Source: Trichoplax adhaerens
Taxonomy: Eukaryota; Placozoa; Uniplacotomia; Trichoplacea; Trichoplacidae
Reading direction: 5' to 3'
Assembly (NCBI RefSeq): GCF_000150275.1
Contig: NW_002060943.1
Span: 3,554,008 to 3,618,007, forward strand
Length of the DNA stretch: 64,000 nt
Shown here: positions 39,401-52,045 of the stretch, in pieces
How the letters are laid out: each line of letters begins with the position of its first letter
How positions within the stretch are numbered: the first letter of the stretch is position 1
Notes under the pieces: model-generated
Told to the model about the DNA's origin: nothing
Databases searched by the model: none
The model's input: only the letters and a program-made list of their open reading frames with translations
Translations under genes and position numbers: made by a program

Positions 39401-42285
39401 TATCAGAAACTATTACACTGATTCAATCGCTCGCCAATTTTTTGAAATTGAAGTTATACGCAAAATTATTAGCAGGGTTCACGATTCAATTTTAGTTAGC
39501 TACACAAAGAGTATTTTTCTTCGAATTTCAAGTGTTCAATGAACGTGAAAACTATTTCGATAACTCAGTTGCTCATTTTCCATGCCATTTGTTGTTAATT
39601 TGCTCTAAAGAGTAGGAAAGAGCTAAACAGATCTTACACTGCCAATCGCAATAGTAATACGCGTATATGCATAGTAGTTTGGATTATTATAGACGTTTTA
39701 TGAAATTTGATCAAAAATAGAGTATTAATAGTTTCATAATTTGTCCTTGAAAATAAATGTGGAAGTGACAGCAATGATAACTTACCAACACAACGAACAC
39801 TAGCTCTTCTCTTGGGATCTTTTGATTTAGCTCCTGCTCCTAAATTACAAATTTAGGTTAGTCTGACATCAGCCATTTACTTAAATTCTAGTCATAATTA
39901 ATTATAGCTGATTGTTGAATATAAAGAGTATAGAGAAAGCTAATTAATAGATTGAATCAATTGCTGAATATAAAATTAGAATGAAATAGGCTAATATAAT
40001 AGCAGGGGAGAGCTACCAGTATCGGATGATGATGACGCTGACGGTTGTTTTCCCTTGCTGAATTTACTTTTGCTACGACCTTGACCACCATGTGCTGATT
40101 GAGGAGGATTAACATTTTCAGCGAATTGCCCCATCATGTTCCCTGCTGGCAAGTAATTAGCAACAACAAATACTTTGCCATCGGGTGTTGAACTAATACC
40201 AACACCAACTTCTTTGCTTCCAACCCAAACCACTTGAGTAAAATGGCCAGTACCCGATGAAAATGTAGCATTCTTGAAGTTGTAGTCCTTAATTTCATCA
40301 TACCACATATTGACAATTTGTTCACCAGTAACATTTTTACCATCTGAGCTGTATACAAAGGCTAAATTTTGGCCCATGTTGTCTTCCACTTTGTGTTGTA
40401 AACGTCCCATTTTGGCTAATTGATCAGCCCATACTTGGGCTGATCGTGCACATTTCTCAGACCATTTAAGAGCAGGTGCTGCATGATTTGCTCGTAGCTC
40501 ATTATGGACAGCAAGAACTTCTTTATGGAATACTTGCACTTTATCTACAATGGGCGTTAAATTGGATTAGATTGTCGCAAATGTAATTTAATTTGCAATT
40601 GAAAGCTAATCTCAGCTGAACAATACTATAAAATTTGCCATAAAATTCTAATTCAAAGAAAATGTCCGCGGATAGTAATAGCTTTTAGCTTGGGAATAAC
40701 TTTTATTGCAAATTGATTGAGAGTCCAGTGTTAACAGAGGATAAGAACTAACCAATTACAGAAAGACCTCACTCTATATGCAACTGGCAGAATATCATCT
40801 ACCATCTTACAAGTTACTATCGTTTCTTAATTAATACAGTAGGAGCTTCTACTAACACCATTATGCCGTATATCTTCATCTATCTTTCCAAATGCAGCAT
40901 AGCTACTACTTTACTGTAGGATCTCCTATACTACCGCCAACAGTTATTTAAATTAACCCTTAATCTCGCTAACGTTACAAGAATTTCACAGAATTTCATC
41001 AATTCCAAATTCAGGTAAACTGTTTATCTACCTTGCCAAACTGAATAGTGAAATCAACAGGCGAGAAAAGATTTTTATGAATTCATTTTAAATGTAAGCA
41101 TTCAAGTAGCAAGGTGTAAATTGAATTTACAGTATTTCTTGTAGACGAAAATTGAGTAATAATCCAAAATGTGAAGATGGCTATTCTAATGAGTTCCTTC
41201 ATTACATTACTAGCCAGAGTTTGGATGTTATTGTCTACTCTCTTGTTGATAAAATGTACGATAAATATTTAAGATGTAAGATAAAATAAAAGGATGGAGA
41301 CTTCGATGGATTGATTAATTGTTGTTTAACCGTTAAAATGTAGAAGAAAACATTTTAGATTTGAAAAAAGTTAAAATTTAGAGCAATCTGTTAACTCAAA
41401 TGAATAGGCACAGTGAGGATTATCATAAAGTTCTGTGATTTTGTATGGCCTATACCGTCCTTTTTACAGGCGTTTTTTACTGTTGATCAGTAAAATTAAC
41501 TGGAATATGTTGATTGTGAGTGGCTGCAAGTGGTCCTAATGGACGATATGAGAGTTTGTTCAGGGAAATTTTTACTAGAAATGAACAAATAAAGTTAAGC
41601 CTAGCTATTATGAAACTCTAGATGAGTTTATCCTTGTCATGGCCCGTGGGTGTTACAAATAGTAATATTAGCACGGCCAATGGTGACGGTAGATTTGCCA
41701 TTGGATGTTTTCATGGCTACAGCTCGATTTTACTTCCATATCGGTAGTTATAAATAAGGTAAAACATCGGTTTATCTATACTCATTTTCCTTTCGACAGA
41801 TAACCCGTCCACGCAAGGACGGAAGTGTAGAGTACGCAAAAAAAAAGTAGAATAAGAAATAGATCGTAGTGCTAAAAAGATTAAAAAACTTTTAAAATTT
41901 TAACGCCCCCTTTCTGGCCTTTAATCTCATCTTCATTATTAGTATCAAGGAAACTACATCTAAATTGAATTAGAGTTTTTTTTAAGGATAAGATGGCTGT
42001 AATACGAGTAATAGTTCAGCTCTAAAGATGCTCACTGTCTTGACTCAATTTTGGGGGGAGGAAATTATCGAATGATTTGATATTGACTCTCACAAGATTC
42101 ATTTTATTTTTGATGAGAAAAATTTAGCAGCTCATTTAGGATTTTCATAAAGCTTATAGGAACGTTCTTATTAACTTACATTGATTTCTAGCTTGAATGA
42201 TAAGTTTTAACGTTGTAAAAAGTGAGAAAGAAATTTATTTATTACCTTTCTTTTTGTTCGATTTTTTACCAAAACCAAATGGCAT
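36433..42285 (-). CDS. Tetra-CAP (CRISP/GAPR-1-type) domain protein, about 747 aa in nine exons
   Basis: Exons in transcript order: 42246-42285 (MPFGFGKKSNKKK), 40017-40544 (CAP1), 39786-39839, 38566-39081 (CAP2), 38069-38116, 37854-37886, 37211-37744 (CAP3), 37125-37151, 36433-36896 (CAP4, with stop). Every junction is phase 1. Every CAP exon except the last ends at a GT donor shortly before a stop, so it reads on through small linker exons into the next CAP exon. Each CAP domain has the AHN/VHN start, a WADQL or WADYL helix, HK or HSH, GHFTQ(V/L)VW and a final Y.PAGN/SPPGN box. No signal peptide is visible, as in cytosolic/Golgi GAPR-1 (GLIPR2). Linkers are Lys/Arg/Ser-rich. In CAP1-3 the usual GEN motif is GQN, replacing a cavity Glu by Gln; CAP4 keeps GEN. 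The 27-nt exon is the least certain. The alternative is four separate tandem genes, but then their 5' exons are not evident. Role unknown; GAPR-1 relatives bind acidic lipids. Confidence 0.8.
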
Positions 42286-43189
42286 CTTGAACCAGTTCAA
42301 CAAGTGATTGGTAAAATATTAATGTGTGTCTTTTTTCCCCAGTTGTCTGAGTATCAATTGAGTCAAATGATTCGATGTTGTTAGTTCTTATTTGCCCGTT
42401 TTGGATTAAAAATGTGTTGAAAGTATACCAGGATAATAAAATGAAATAGAATACAATTGATGTCAGAAAAATTCCAATAATTGGATCCGTTAATTACCCT
42501 GTCTCTTGCTCTAAATGAGAACGCTAATTTGAATACATAGGCCATAAAATTAGCGAGATTGTTGTATGTCTTTTAATTTAGTAATTTAATGTAATAGACA
42601 ATTGTTAATCTTTATAGAATGACTAGGTTTAAAGAATAAATGAGTTAATACATTGATGGCCATGGTAAGTGTAGGCTAAAAGGTTATGCCCCTATAGTGA
42701 ATAAACTCAGCTAATCATGAAGAGAACAATCTAAAGTAGAGAAGAAAGAGAAAAAAAAAATGCACGATGGAACATTAATTATCCATTTCTTTTTGTATAT
42801 ATATTCAATGTCCATCAGAAGGTATCCTGTACTTTTGTTGTCGTGATCAGATGTAATAATGATAGAATGCTGCCATGTATAATTAAAATGACTAACAGTA
42901 TATGCAATCAATTCTCTCATCAGACCCGAGTAGATTTTTTTTTAAAGAAAGATCGATCGGAGCTTTGTTCTTGATTGTTTTACCATCGTTAACATAATAA
43001 TAATTACCAGTTATTTGTCTCGCCAGGTAGAATTTAATTCTATGAAAGGCTTCTTTAAGTGCTGGGTGTATTGTTTGTTATTGGCTGTAAGGGGCAAGGT
43101 CTATGCGTTCGTTGAAAGCCTGGATCTTAAGCGTGGTTAGAATTGAGCTAAAGAGTTTACATAATATGGATTTATTCCATACGAATTTA
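42286..43189. other. Upstream region of the tetra-CAP gene
   Basis: AT-rich sequence, presumably holding the CAP gene promoter. A 69-codon minus-strand open frame at 42711-42920 has no recognisable domain. No core promoter element could be assigned. Confidence 0.4.
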
Positions 43190-44110
43190 TAGCATAAGAA
43201 TAGCTGTCTTTCTCACTTGTTTTAACAGTAGCATTATTGACGATAGAACAGAACTAATGTATCCATGCCGATAATTTGGCCGTTTTGAGCTTGGATTATG
43301 ATATAAGGTCTGTAATAAAGTAAAATGAATTTAGAATGAAGGTGATCTTACGAAAAGGTTTCTTCCTCACTTGGCTCTACAATAGTATTATTGACCATAG
43401 AACAGAACTAACGTTTTCATAGAGCGATTGTAGCTGTTTTGTATTTAGACTATGAAATAAGGTCTGTAATAAAGTAAAATGAGTTTAGATCGGAATCGAT
43501 CTTTATAAAAAGGTTTCTTTCTCACTTGGTTCTACAATACTATTATTGACGATAAAGTAGAGGGAACGTTTTCATATGGAGATTGTAGCTGTTTTGAATT
43601 TAGACTATGAAATAAGACCTGCAATAAAATTAAATGACACTAGAGCGAAATTCATAGCAAGGACAGTTTTCTTTCTTCTTTGGTTCTACTGTAGGACTAT
43701 TTACTATGCTACAGGACCGAGTTAATTTATCTGCATGAATGTTTAGCTATTGCTAAGTTTTAAGTGTTGGCATGAAGGGCCTATAAAAATATAAATTTAG
43801 ATCGAAATCCATACAAAGAGCACCTTATTTTTCTCATGACGTCTTACGCAAGTATAGTAGTTATTGATAGCAAGAGCTAATTTATCTATATGAATGTTTA
43901 ACTATTGCTAACATTTGAGTGTTGGCATGAAATAAGACCTATAAAAATATGAATTTAGATCGAAATCCATGCAAGGAGTGCCTTGTTTTTCTCATGAGGT
44001 TTTACACAAGCATGGTAGTTATTGATAACGAGAGTATATCGTAGCTCACGGTATTAAGCATAAATAAACGTGAATATTGAAGTTTTGACCAAGAAATAAG
44101 ATCCGCAATA
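43190..44110. repeat. Diverged tandem repeat, about six units of 145-160 bp
   Basis: Units carry a tttctttctcacttggttctac-like block (near 43208, 43360, 43505, 43669, 43827, 43983). These are followed by attattgacgatagaacaga, then tgaaataaggtctgtaataaa, then gaatttagatcgaaat. The first three are most alike and the later ones more decayed. No protein reading frame survives across units. Confidence 0.85.
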
Positions 44111-47100
44111 ATACGAGTTTACATTGAAATGAATTTAAAGAAAGACTTTATTCCCGATTGATTCTAAAAAGTTTTGTTAATATTTCTTCATGACTCCAAT
44201 AGCATGTTAGCTTAGGCACTCGCATAATATAATTTATTAAATATTTGCCGTCTTATTCCACAATGAGGCAAGATTATCTTATATATTTTTCAATATCGAT
44301 CATCTTTGCTTATTATCATAACGTCATGTACTATTGGGCGCCATCTCTTTTCTCTAATGGTGATGAAGTCGGTAAAGAAAGGGAGTAGCCTTCTATTCTA
44401 TTGATCAATTTTATCCGCGTGTATACTGTATAGACTTACTTTCTCAGTTGCCATCAAAGATATGCAACGCCTAATTCATCACCACATGATTTGTATATGT
44501 GTAGATCTAATTGCATATAATTAAGCAGCAAAAACAATTACATCTTCATTAGATGTTGTGCACTATTAATGCGATAGTAAATCATTAATCAAATAGTAAA
44601 AGTCTTTCTAACCCATTGTAATGGAATTATTAGAACACGTTAATACTATTTTCATGGGCCGGTCAGCTGGGCTGCGAAAAATGCGAAATGACTTTGAATC
44701 GGACTAATCCAACGTTTATTAGCCAGCAAGAAAGAAGAGCCAGTCACGTTGATAAAAGTTAGTTATGCAAACTCTGATGGAATCAGTACATATGTGCGCG
44801 TATAAATTAGTTTGGAGTGCCTGGTTCGGCTAGTATACATATCTAATTAATTAAAGACATGTATTAATTAGATAGGCTATGGGCTACATGATGTAATTAG
44901 ACTTCTATTACTATTTGGATTTAGCTGCGGGTGGCTTAACCGAATCCTATTGTGTTTAATTCACCTCTAATACTGATTTGTATTTATTTATTTATTTATT
45001 TGTATTTATGCAACTATTTCAGACCCACGATGTCGTCGTTGTTATTGAAGCTATTAATCGAAGCGGTTTGAAGAGAATGGGAAAATATTTCTAAGCTTAT
45101 TCAAACCTTTATCACAATACAGAATGAATTGGCTAATTTAGCATCGTTGTCATTCCAAGGTTATGATGAGATTGGTTAATGTAAATGTCGGTATCTACTG
45201 GTTAATACGAAAAGGATGATTTCCTAAAGGACATTACTGCATTCAATAATAATTTATGACTAAGCCAATATGATAGATAAAGTCGTCTGCACTTCGTTGA
45301 AAATATTTCGACGCCTATTGAATACGAATGGAGCATTTTCTGACTTTAGTTATCCACTATGTCTTCAAAATCCGACGAGATAATGTTATACAATCACGAT
45401 AGGTACATATGACAAGAATGAATTCATCATCCTTGCTCATTCTAAGCTAGCATTCGTGTACTACAGTACTTGAAATTGAAAGAAATAGAGGAATGATAAT
45501 TACAGTATGCTACGGAGTTTGATGCTCCGTGATAAGTGGCTAGCAGTAAAGTTGCTAATGAGAATGACTGTAAAGATTATACTTAATCTTGCAAAATAGT
45601 ATCGAGTTATTAAAAATATTATTAAAGATTATAAAGTCATAGACCACAATCCTCATTTGGTAATTGATTATTATTATTATTTATGACTTTGTAATATATT
45701 GACTGTTATTAATCAATTACGCCGAATTGGGCAATATAACTCAAAATGCGATATTGTACCACTGTAGTATGATAATTAAGTGAATCTGCTAATTAATATT
45801 ATTAACTAGCCAGATTTAGTAATCAACACTCGGTCTAGTCTATAGTAAATCTGTAATGCGTATTATATAATTTAATGTGATAGATTAGCACCGGGGTATT
45901 TGTGTGACATAGAAGATTGTATAAAAGCCTGATTATTAATTTTTCAATCTTAGTTCCACGAAGGCTACGCTAGAGTACACTGGTACAAAGTTGCAATAGC
46001 TGGTAATAAAATATTTAATAACCTAAACCTATCGTTGGACTCGTTGTCTATGGTATAGGAATAAGTTAGTTTTCCTTTACTGAGGATCTCCGGAGTTAGT
46101 CGGGGAACCTTTAGAGTAGATAGTTTAGTTTAGGAACGATCGCGAAAGTTGTTTTGTGACACAGTATTAGTCATTTTTCAATTTCTGTATAGTATTTTTA
46201 CATCTTTAGACAGCATACAGTATATAGTATCGCCATGACAGGGTGAATTAAAACCGTATAATGACCCAAGATGTATCTATATATATCCAGTTCAGCCCAT
46301 GTTACTTCCTCGTAGTACTTCAATCAACAAGATTTCAAAAATTAAAAGCGATAGAAAATACAAACTATCATATCTGGGATTCTTTGTTCTTTAATATAAT
46401 ATCTTCTGATATTAGCTACGCCTATATTGCCATGATACGGCGAGATTAAATTGGAAATGATCAGTATTTGGCGTTATACGAGCTCGTACAGCAGATAGGA
46501 TGCTGCAGACCCGTCACATTACTATCGCTGCAAATCTTAGCTTATAATAGTTGCATCAAAACTCAATATTACTGATCCAATTTCTATTGTCCAGATAGAG
46601 TCGAATACTGAAAGGTAGAAATATGTGTTTAACGTTGTTAGAAAAGAAGCGAGGAATAATTGGATATTAATAAAATTAGTGAGCAAAGTAACCTTTTTTT
46701 AATACAACTTTATACAGCTTTATTTTAATACAGACATGTCTACGTTAGTATGTATTGTGAAGTATGCTATAACATGGATTACTAGGCATGCATCTAATAG
46801 CTCATGGGTATAGTGATATGAGTGCATCTTTGCGATGGCAAGTCGCTTTTCCAGTACCTGATGTTAGTCTTGGTCCTGGATTCCTTTCAGGAACACTTAT
46901 ACCAGTTCTTGCAACAGCCATAGTTTCCTGATTGACGTGATGAAAAGGAACTAGTACCGCTTCTTATCGTTGCTTGTATATAAATCAACTAAGGAAATAT
47001 AGCATTAAAATTATTGATTAATTTACTCCTCCATTTTTCTCATTTACGATAATCGATAATTGAACCAACAGTATTAAGCCATATATTCCATACGGTTATA

Positions 47101-49369
47101 TAATCTGTGTTCGCATGCTATTGAAATTATGATAGGCAGTAATTTGTATAAAGTAGGGGCAGTTATCGAATTACTTTTTCTCCAAGCTTACAAACTTTAT
47201 ATAATTTATCAATCTTATTTACCACTTTAAGTTTTGTTCAATATCATTGATCTTGAAAGCAACGAAAGTATAATTATATGAGTAGTACTACAACCTATAA
47301 TGTCCATAGATTTTCCTTTAATTAATTACACGATTGCAATACAGTCGTTGAAACCTGATATATCAAGATTATTTCATGAGCCAAGCAAGCAAATTTATAA
47401 TATCTTTACCCTCTGTTCGTTAATATCGTGTTATGCTATTAGAAATTGAAATTAATGATTAATTATGTCATTAAATCAAGGTCAGCAAGATTCTAGAAAT
47501 TATACTTATTGATTTTTTGAATTAGGATAAATTTTTGTATTTAAAGTAAAGTTACAACAATAAATTCTTTAAAAATAATCGAAGGAAGTTTGTTAGCGTA
47601 TAATTATACCGTGTCACCCATAGACCGTAATTAAGGCATTAATTCATGTCGGAATGAGTTCCTTCTAAACATTTTATACTAACGGTTTTAATAAAACGAT
47701 TATTTAATTCAATATTTTAAAATTGTTACGTCATATTCTAATAGGAATGTGCTATCGATGCAAAATGGTTAGGTTAAGTAGCTTTGATCATTTCCTTTAT
47801 TACTCTTTTAATGAGCAAATAATAAATATAATATGACGTAATAATTTGTGCTAAATGAGGAAATTATAGTTCTATGTTAGGATTTAGTGCGAAATTGCTC
47901 ATTTCTTTAATAACAGATAGGCATTGTTACTTATTTAGACATAAGTTACGTATATATTTTGAATGCCAATTTTTAAACCCGTTTATCATTGCTCGAAATA
48001 TAAGCAATGCATCATGGCTTACAGATACAATATGTCGATAATATTTCAAATTTTTAGAGCTAAAGTTTGTTATGTATATCATCTACTAGTCAATATTAAA
48101 TTATATTCCTAGAGCTATTTAATCGCTACCTACATGTTTTCAACTATACACTAAGTTTATATCTTTCAGCTATGTTGCAGAGTTTACAGGTACGAGTTAC
48201 AATACGTACTATTTCATATTCAAAGTTACGTTTATAGGGCTACTTAATCTCTGTTTACACCTTTTCAGCTGTGGACTATATCATATTAAATTTCATTTTT
48301 AGAACTATTTTATTGTTTTATTCTTTCAGCTATGCTCCGAAAATTACAATTATAAAAATCGATCACATTACTATTCCTTTTTGAATTTTATATTCTGAAG
48401 CTAATTAGTTAATGTTTTGTGTATTAACTGCAATATTTCAACGCTTACAGCTATGAACTGCTGCACTATTCTATATCGAATATTTCATTTCAACAGCTTG
48501 TTTGTCATCACTGCTATATTTCAATCAAGACTCTGATGACAAGAGGTTTGACTGGTAACTATGGTATAGTATACATTTTTATGTAAAGAAAACTAAAAGG
48601 TATTGCAGAATTACACAAAGTAGGACAACAGAATATCTCTAGCAAGAGAAGTAAACAAGCAGTTTTATATAAAAGTTCTTTGAAATGATCGTAAAAATTG
48701 CCTGAACTTTCAATAGAATTTGGTTAGTTGGCAGTAGTATAATTTTGAGAAGTAGATTAAATCAATCATTAGGTATTAGATCATATGTGTTAGATTCAAG
48801 TAGTAAATTAATGAAGCGATCTGATTAATTGTGTATCAAATAATAAATTGTCGTAATCTAGGTTATTTAACGCTCTTGGATTTTAAAATAGAAGCTAGAA
48901 TTTACTCAGAGTGTTACGGTCGATTTTTAAATGTAAGTATAATGCTACAGATACTTAATATATATTTTGCTGGGAAGAAACGATCGTAAATTCATGACAC
49001 ATTAATTATATTATCTAAGAATAATTTAAATATTGAAATATTAAGAATATACGATACTTCAGGTTCAGATGTCTATCAGAGCATGCTTTGGGTAAGTATT
49101 TCATAGATTTTGAGGTTCATGAAATTTCTGCAATAGCTTTCATTTTTAATTCTACATTAAAGTACTGTAGATATCATGATTATGATTTTATTTGAAATTT
49201 AGATTGAAATGCGTATTAAATACATCAATCTTGTTCAGAGATGATGGTTCTGGTCGTCTATTAGATCTACTATATTGCAAATCAACGCTAATTTATCGTA
49301 TAAGTAGTCAATTTTATCAATACCTGCAAGTCATTTGACATAAATCTTTAGAATTTTGATATTAAAAGT
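44111..49369. other. Long gene-poor AT-rich region
   Basis: No gene was supported over 5 kb. It includes an ATTT microsatellite at 44981-45010 and a small coding-like island at 46818-46931 (listed in findings). Strongly diverged repeats lie around 48050-48500, with gagctatttaat and tttcagctatg words about 115 bp apart. Confidence 0.5.
44981..45010. repeat. ATTT microsatellite
   Basis: About six consecutive tattta/attt units, ending in one interrupted unit (tgtatttatg). A simple sequence repeat in intergenic DNA. Confidence 0.85.
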
Positions 49370-50110
49370 GTAAATTGTATAAATTATCTCAATTAATTGA
49401 AATTAAAATCTTAGAATCAGTGAATCGTGAATTTAGCGATAGTCTAGAAGACTTAAGGTCTTCAACACCTTCAGTTATATCTAAAATAATAAAACATACG
49501 ACATCGTCCGATTACGTAAGACTGATCAGAAACCATGTAATTCCATTAAAGCTTCATCTTAAAAGCCTCAGGTAAGAAATTCATTGTTATTGATAAATAA
49601 ATAATTTTACGAGTCCAAAATTTTTTCAGTCCTTTAAAATAAAATTTTTTCTTTTTCTAATTTCTTACAGCCTTCAGCTATCTTCAAAAAGGCATAAACT
49701 TCATAAAATCACCAGATTATATAAGGACCATCTGAAATTATATAGTACGATTATAACTCCATCTACAGGCTTCAAGTTTGTATCAAATTCACTGTTATCG
49801 ATAAGCAAACAATTTTAAGAGCAATATATTTTCTCGCTACCCTAAGAATACAATTTTCACTTTTTCTAATTTCTTGCAGCTTTAAGCTATCTAGTAGGGT
49901 GATGCTATATAAAACATTAAACTTTATGAAAATAGTTTATACAAACTAAACTAGAATCATGTAACATGGTTATAAATTCTATCTACAAGTCTAAGATTAG
50001 CATTAAATCCACTGTTGTGGATGAATAGATAGTTTCTGGAGTAACACTGTGATTAAGAATGAAATTCTCTATTTCCCAATTTCTTACTTCTAACCGAAGG
50101 CAATACTCAT
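49370..50110. repeat. Diverged tandem repeat of about 210 bp, three to four units
   Basis: The segment with attcattgttattgataaat, a cttttt(c)taatttctta/gcag block and a ttcagctatctt block recurs near 49577, 49787 and 50005. It is partly preserved upstream around 49375. A 66-codon open frame at 49375-49575 lies in the first unit but is not kept in the others, so it is not treated as a gene. Confidence 0.7.
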
Positions 50111-50287
50111 TGTCAGTGATTTATAACTAAAGTAAGTACCTAAGATCAATAAAACTTTTATCGTATTCTATGTCTGATTCGTTTATACTGATTGTCAAAG
50201 ATGTGGTTTACTACCATTCTGAATTTAAAGTCTATCTCGTTATGACATTGAACGAATGGGAGCAAAACATTAATTCGTCTTCAGCTA

Positions 50288-52041
50288 ATATATCTGGTAT
50301 TCATTTTCCAACTAAAAGGTGGAATTTTTACTACTTTCAATTTAAATTGATTTACGAGACAGAAAAGTCGAATTTGTCACACTTTTACATCACAAAAACA
50401 GGAATCGATGTTAATACTTACATTCCGTAATATATTGATTTATTTCTTTTACGTCAGAGGGTAGAAAATATCTTGCAATAGAGGCTCGATTAGCGTTACT
50501 TTATAATAGCTGGAAAAATAGACTTAAAACGAGAAGCTATTGAGAAAGTTAATGGTAAGACATTTAGTAAAATAGGTTAGACTTATTGCACCATACGGTA
50601 GGGCAGTACTTATGGTCTATTGTCTATACAGTCTAATTCTTGTTGATAAAATATGCAAAGTAAAATTACTTCTATACGTTGTGATATGATACAATCACTA
50701 ATTTAAAATGGCCGCCTAAAAACAATACTAGTAAAATTTACCATTGCCTCCATTTACTTTCGATTATTTATGACGACAATATCCATTAAAAATGAATTAT
50801 ATTTTGATATATATGTATTCTATATTGTTACGATGCGTAAGCTCGTCCTAATTATTGAGTAATATTAAATATTGCTTGTGTTATAACTTTAAAAGGATAC
50901 TTTTATATTATGTGCACCAGGAGTTTCTGACGAGACTATAAAAGGCTGGTGCCTGAAGATTCCTTTTTAGTTAGTCGGTTGGATAGTCAACTAGTTTTTC
51001 AATTGATATTTAATTGTAAGACTATAATCTTGGGTGCCAAGATTCCTTCAGTAATAAATGATAGTAAATCTCTGACTATCTCGTCTACATCATCTGTGAC
51101 GCTATAATTATACCATAGTATTCGGTCGTTGGAACTGAATTATTTGGTGATATAGCTAATCTCGCCTCTTTAAGTTAGTAAGTGGCGTTCTCCGCAAGGA
51201 TTGGCGTGTGTAGACTACTTTGTCACTAGTGGTGTGTGACATATATGTACATATAAAAGACAGTACTGTAAGCTCTTCATTGGGTGGCAATCAAAAATCG
51301 TCTATAATTGTATTTTCCTAACAGATTATTTGGTAAATAAGATTCTGCAGTTTCGTAGATCGCAATCTGTCTGTTTAGATTTAAAAGTTATTTATATTTC
51401 ATTTTCGAAAATGAAAGTTTATTATTCTATAGGATAGGAGAGTTTAAGAGGGTTTTGCTTGATTGTCGCTGTAAATAATTGAACTTTAGAATATTTACAT
51501 ATTATTGCTCTAAGTATCATTAATAGACTTCTACGAGAGATTTAAGTAAAGCATTTCTATCTTGACACAGCAAATACCAGTTATTTCTGGATATCTCCTG
51601 TTACAAACCGAATTTGCGAAGAGGAAAATTCAAACTAACTACTATAAGAAAATTAACACGGCGAGCTCAGCGTCAGATTTGTCTTCCCTAACATCTACAT
51701 CACCACGATTTTAAAAACTGATAAACTCTCTATCATCACGAAACTACAGTAAACTACAACTCTACAGAGAAAACTGAGCCCAAAGTTATTTAAAAAATCA
51801 ATCGATTTATAGTAAGTCTGCATAAATATTAGTTTCCAGTTCATAAATAAAATTATACAACTATGCAATTATCTATTAAAGACTTATAAAACGCCAAAGA
51901 TAAATTAATTATGTTACGGCTACTATGCAGAAGTTACTCAGTAATATATCCATAATTTTAACTTTAATAAGCACTGAGAAGAGACAATTCTAAATTTCCG
52001 AGATGAAATGTCCTTGTAATATTTAAGGAAACAGTTTCTGA
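50288..52041. repeat. Segmental duplication, copy 1 (interrupted by a solo LTR)
   Basis: This copy matches 54535-55855 almost base for base, with only scattered substitutions and small indels such as 7-12 bp near 50620. It is split by the 416-bp insertion at 50826-51241. An 86-codon open frame (50170-50430) starts before the duplicated part; its second half is present and still open in copy 2. No terminal inverted repeats or target duplications were found at the duplication borders. Confidence 0.93.
50826..51241 (+). mobile_element. Solo LTR (LTR retrotransposon remnant), 416 bp
   Basis: The element begins TGTTAC and ends GTGACA, short imperfect inverted ends as in Ty3/gypsy- and copia-type LTRs. 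It is flanked by identical 5-bp TATAT target duplications (50821-50825 and 51242-51246). A TATAAAAG box (50937-50944) and a downstream AATAAA (about 51053) mark a plausible promoter and poly(A) signal, hence U3-R-U5 order on the plus strand. The second copy of the surrounding duplication (near 55043-55050) lacks the insertion, giving an empty-site allele within the same window. No internal retroelement genes are present, so it is a solo LTR left by recombination. Confidence 0.85.
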
Positions 52042-52045
52042 GTTA

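Noticed and set aside
41660-41750. Minus-strand segment reading KTSNGKSTVTIGRANI, resembling a CAP domain end
   Set aside because: Only a few residues resemble the CAP strand before the PAGN box, an in-frame stop lies just upstream, and no GHFTQ motif is found; at best a decayed CAP exon in intron 1.
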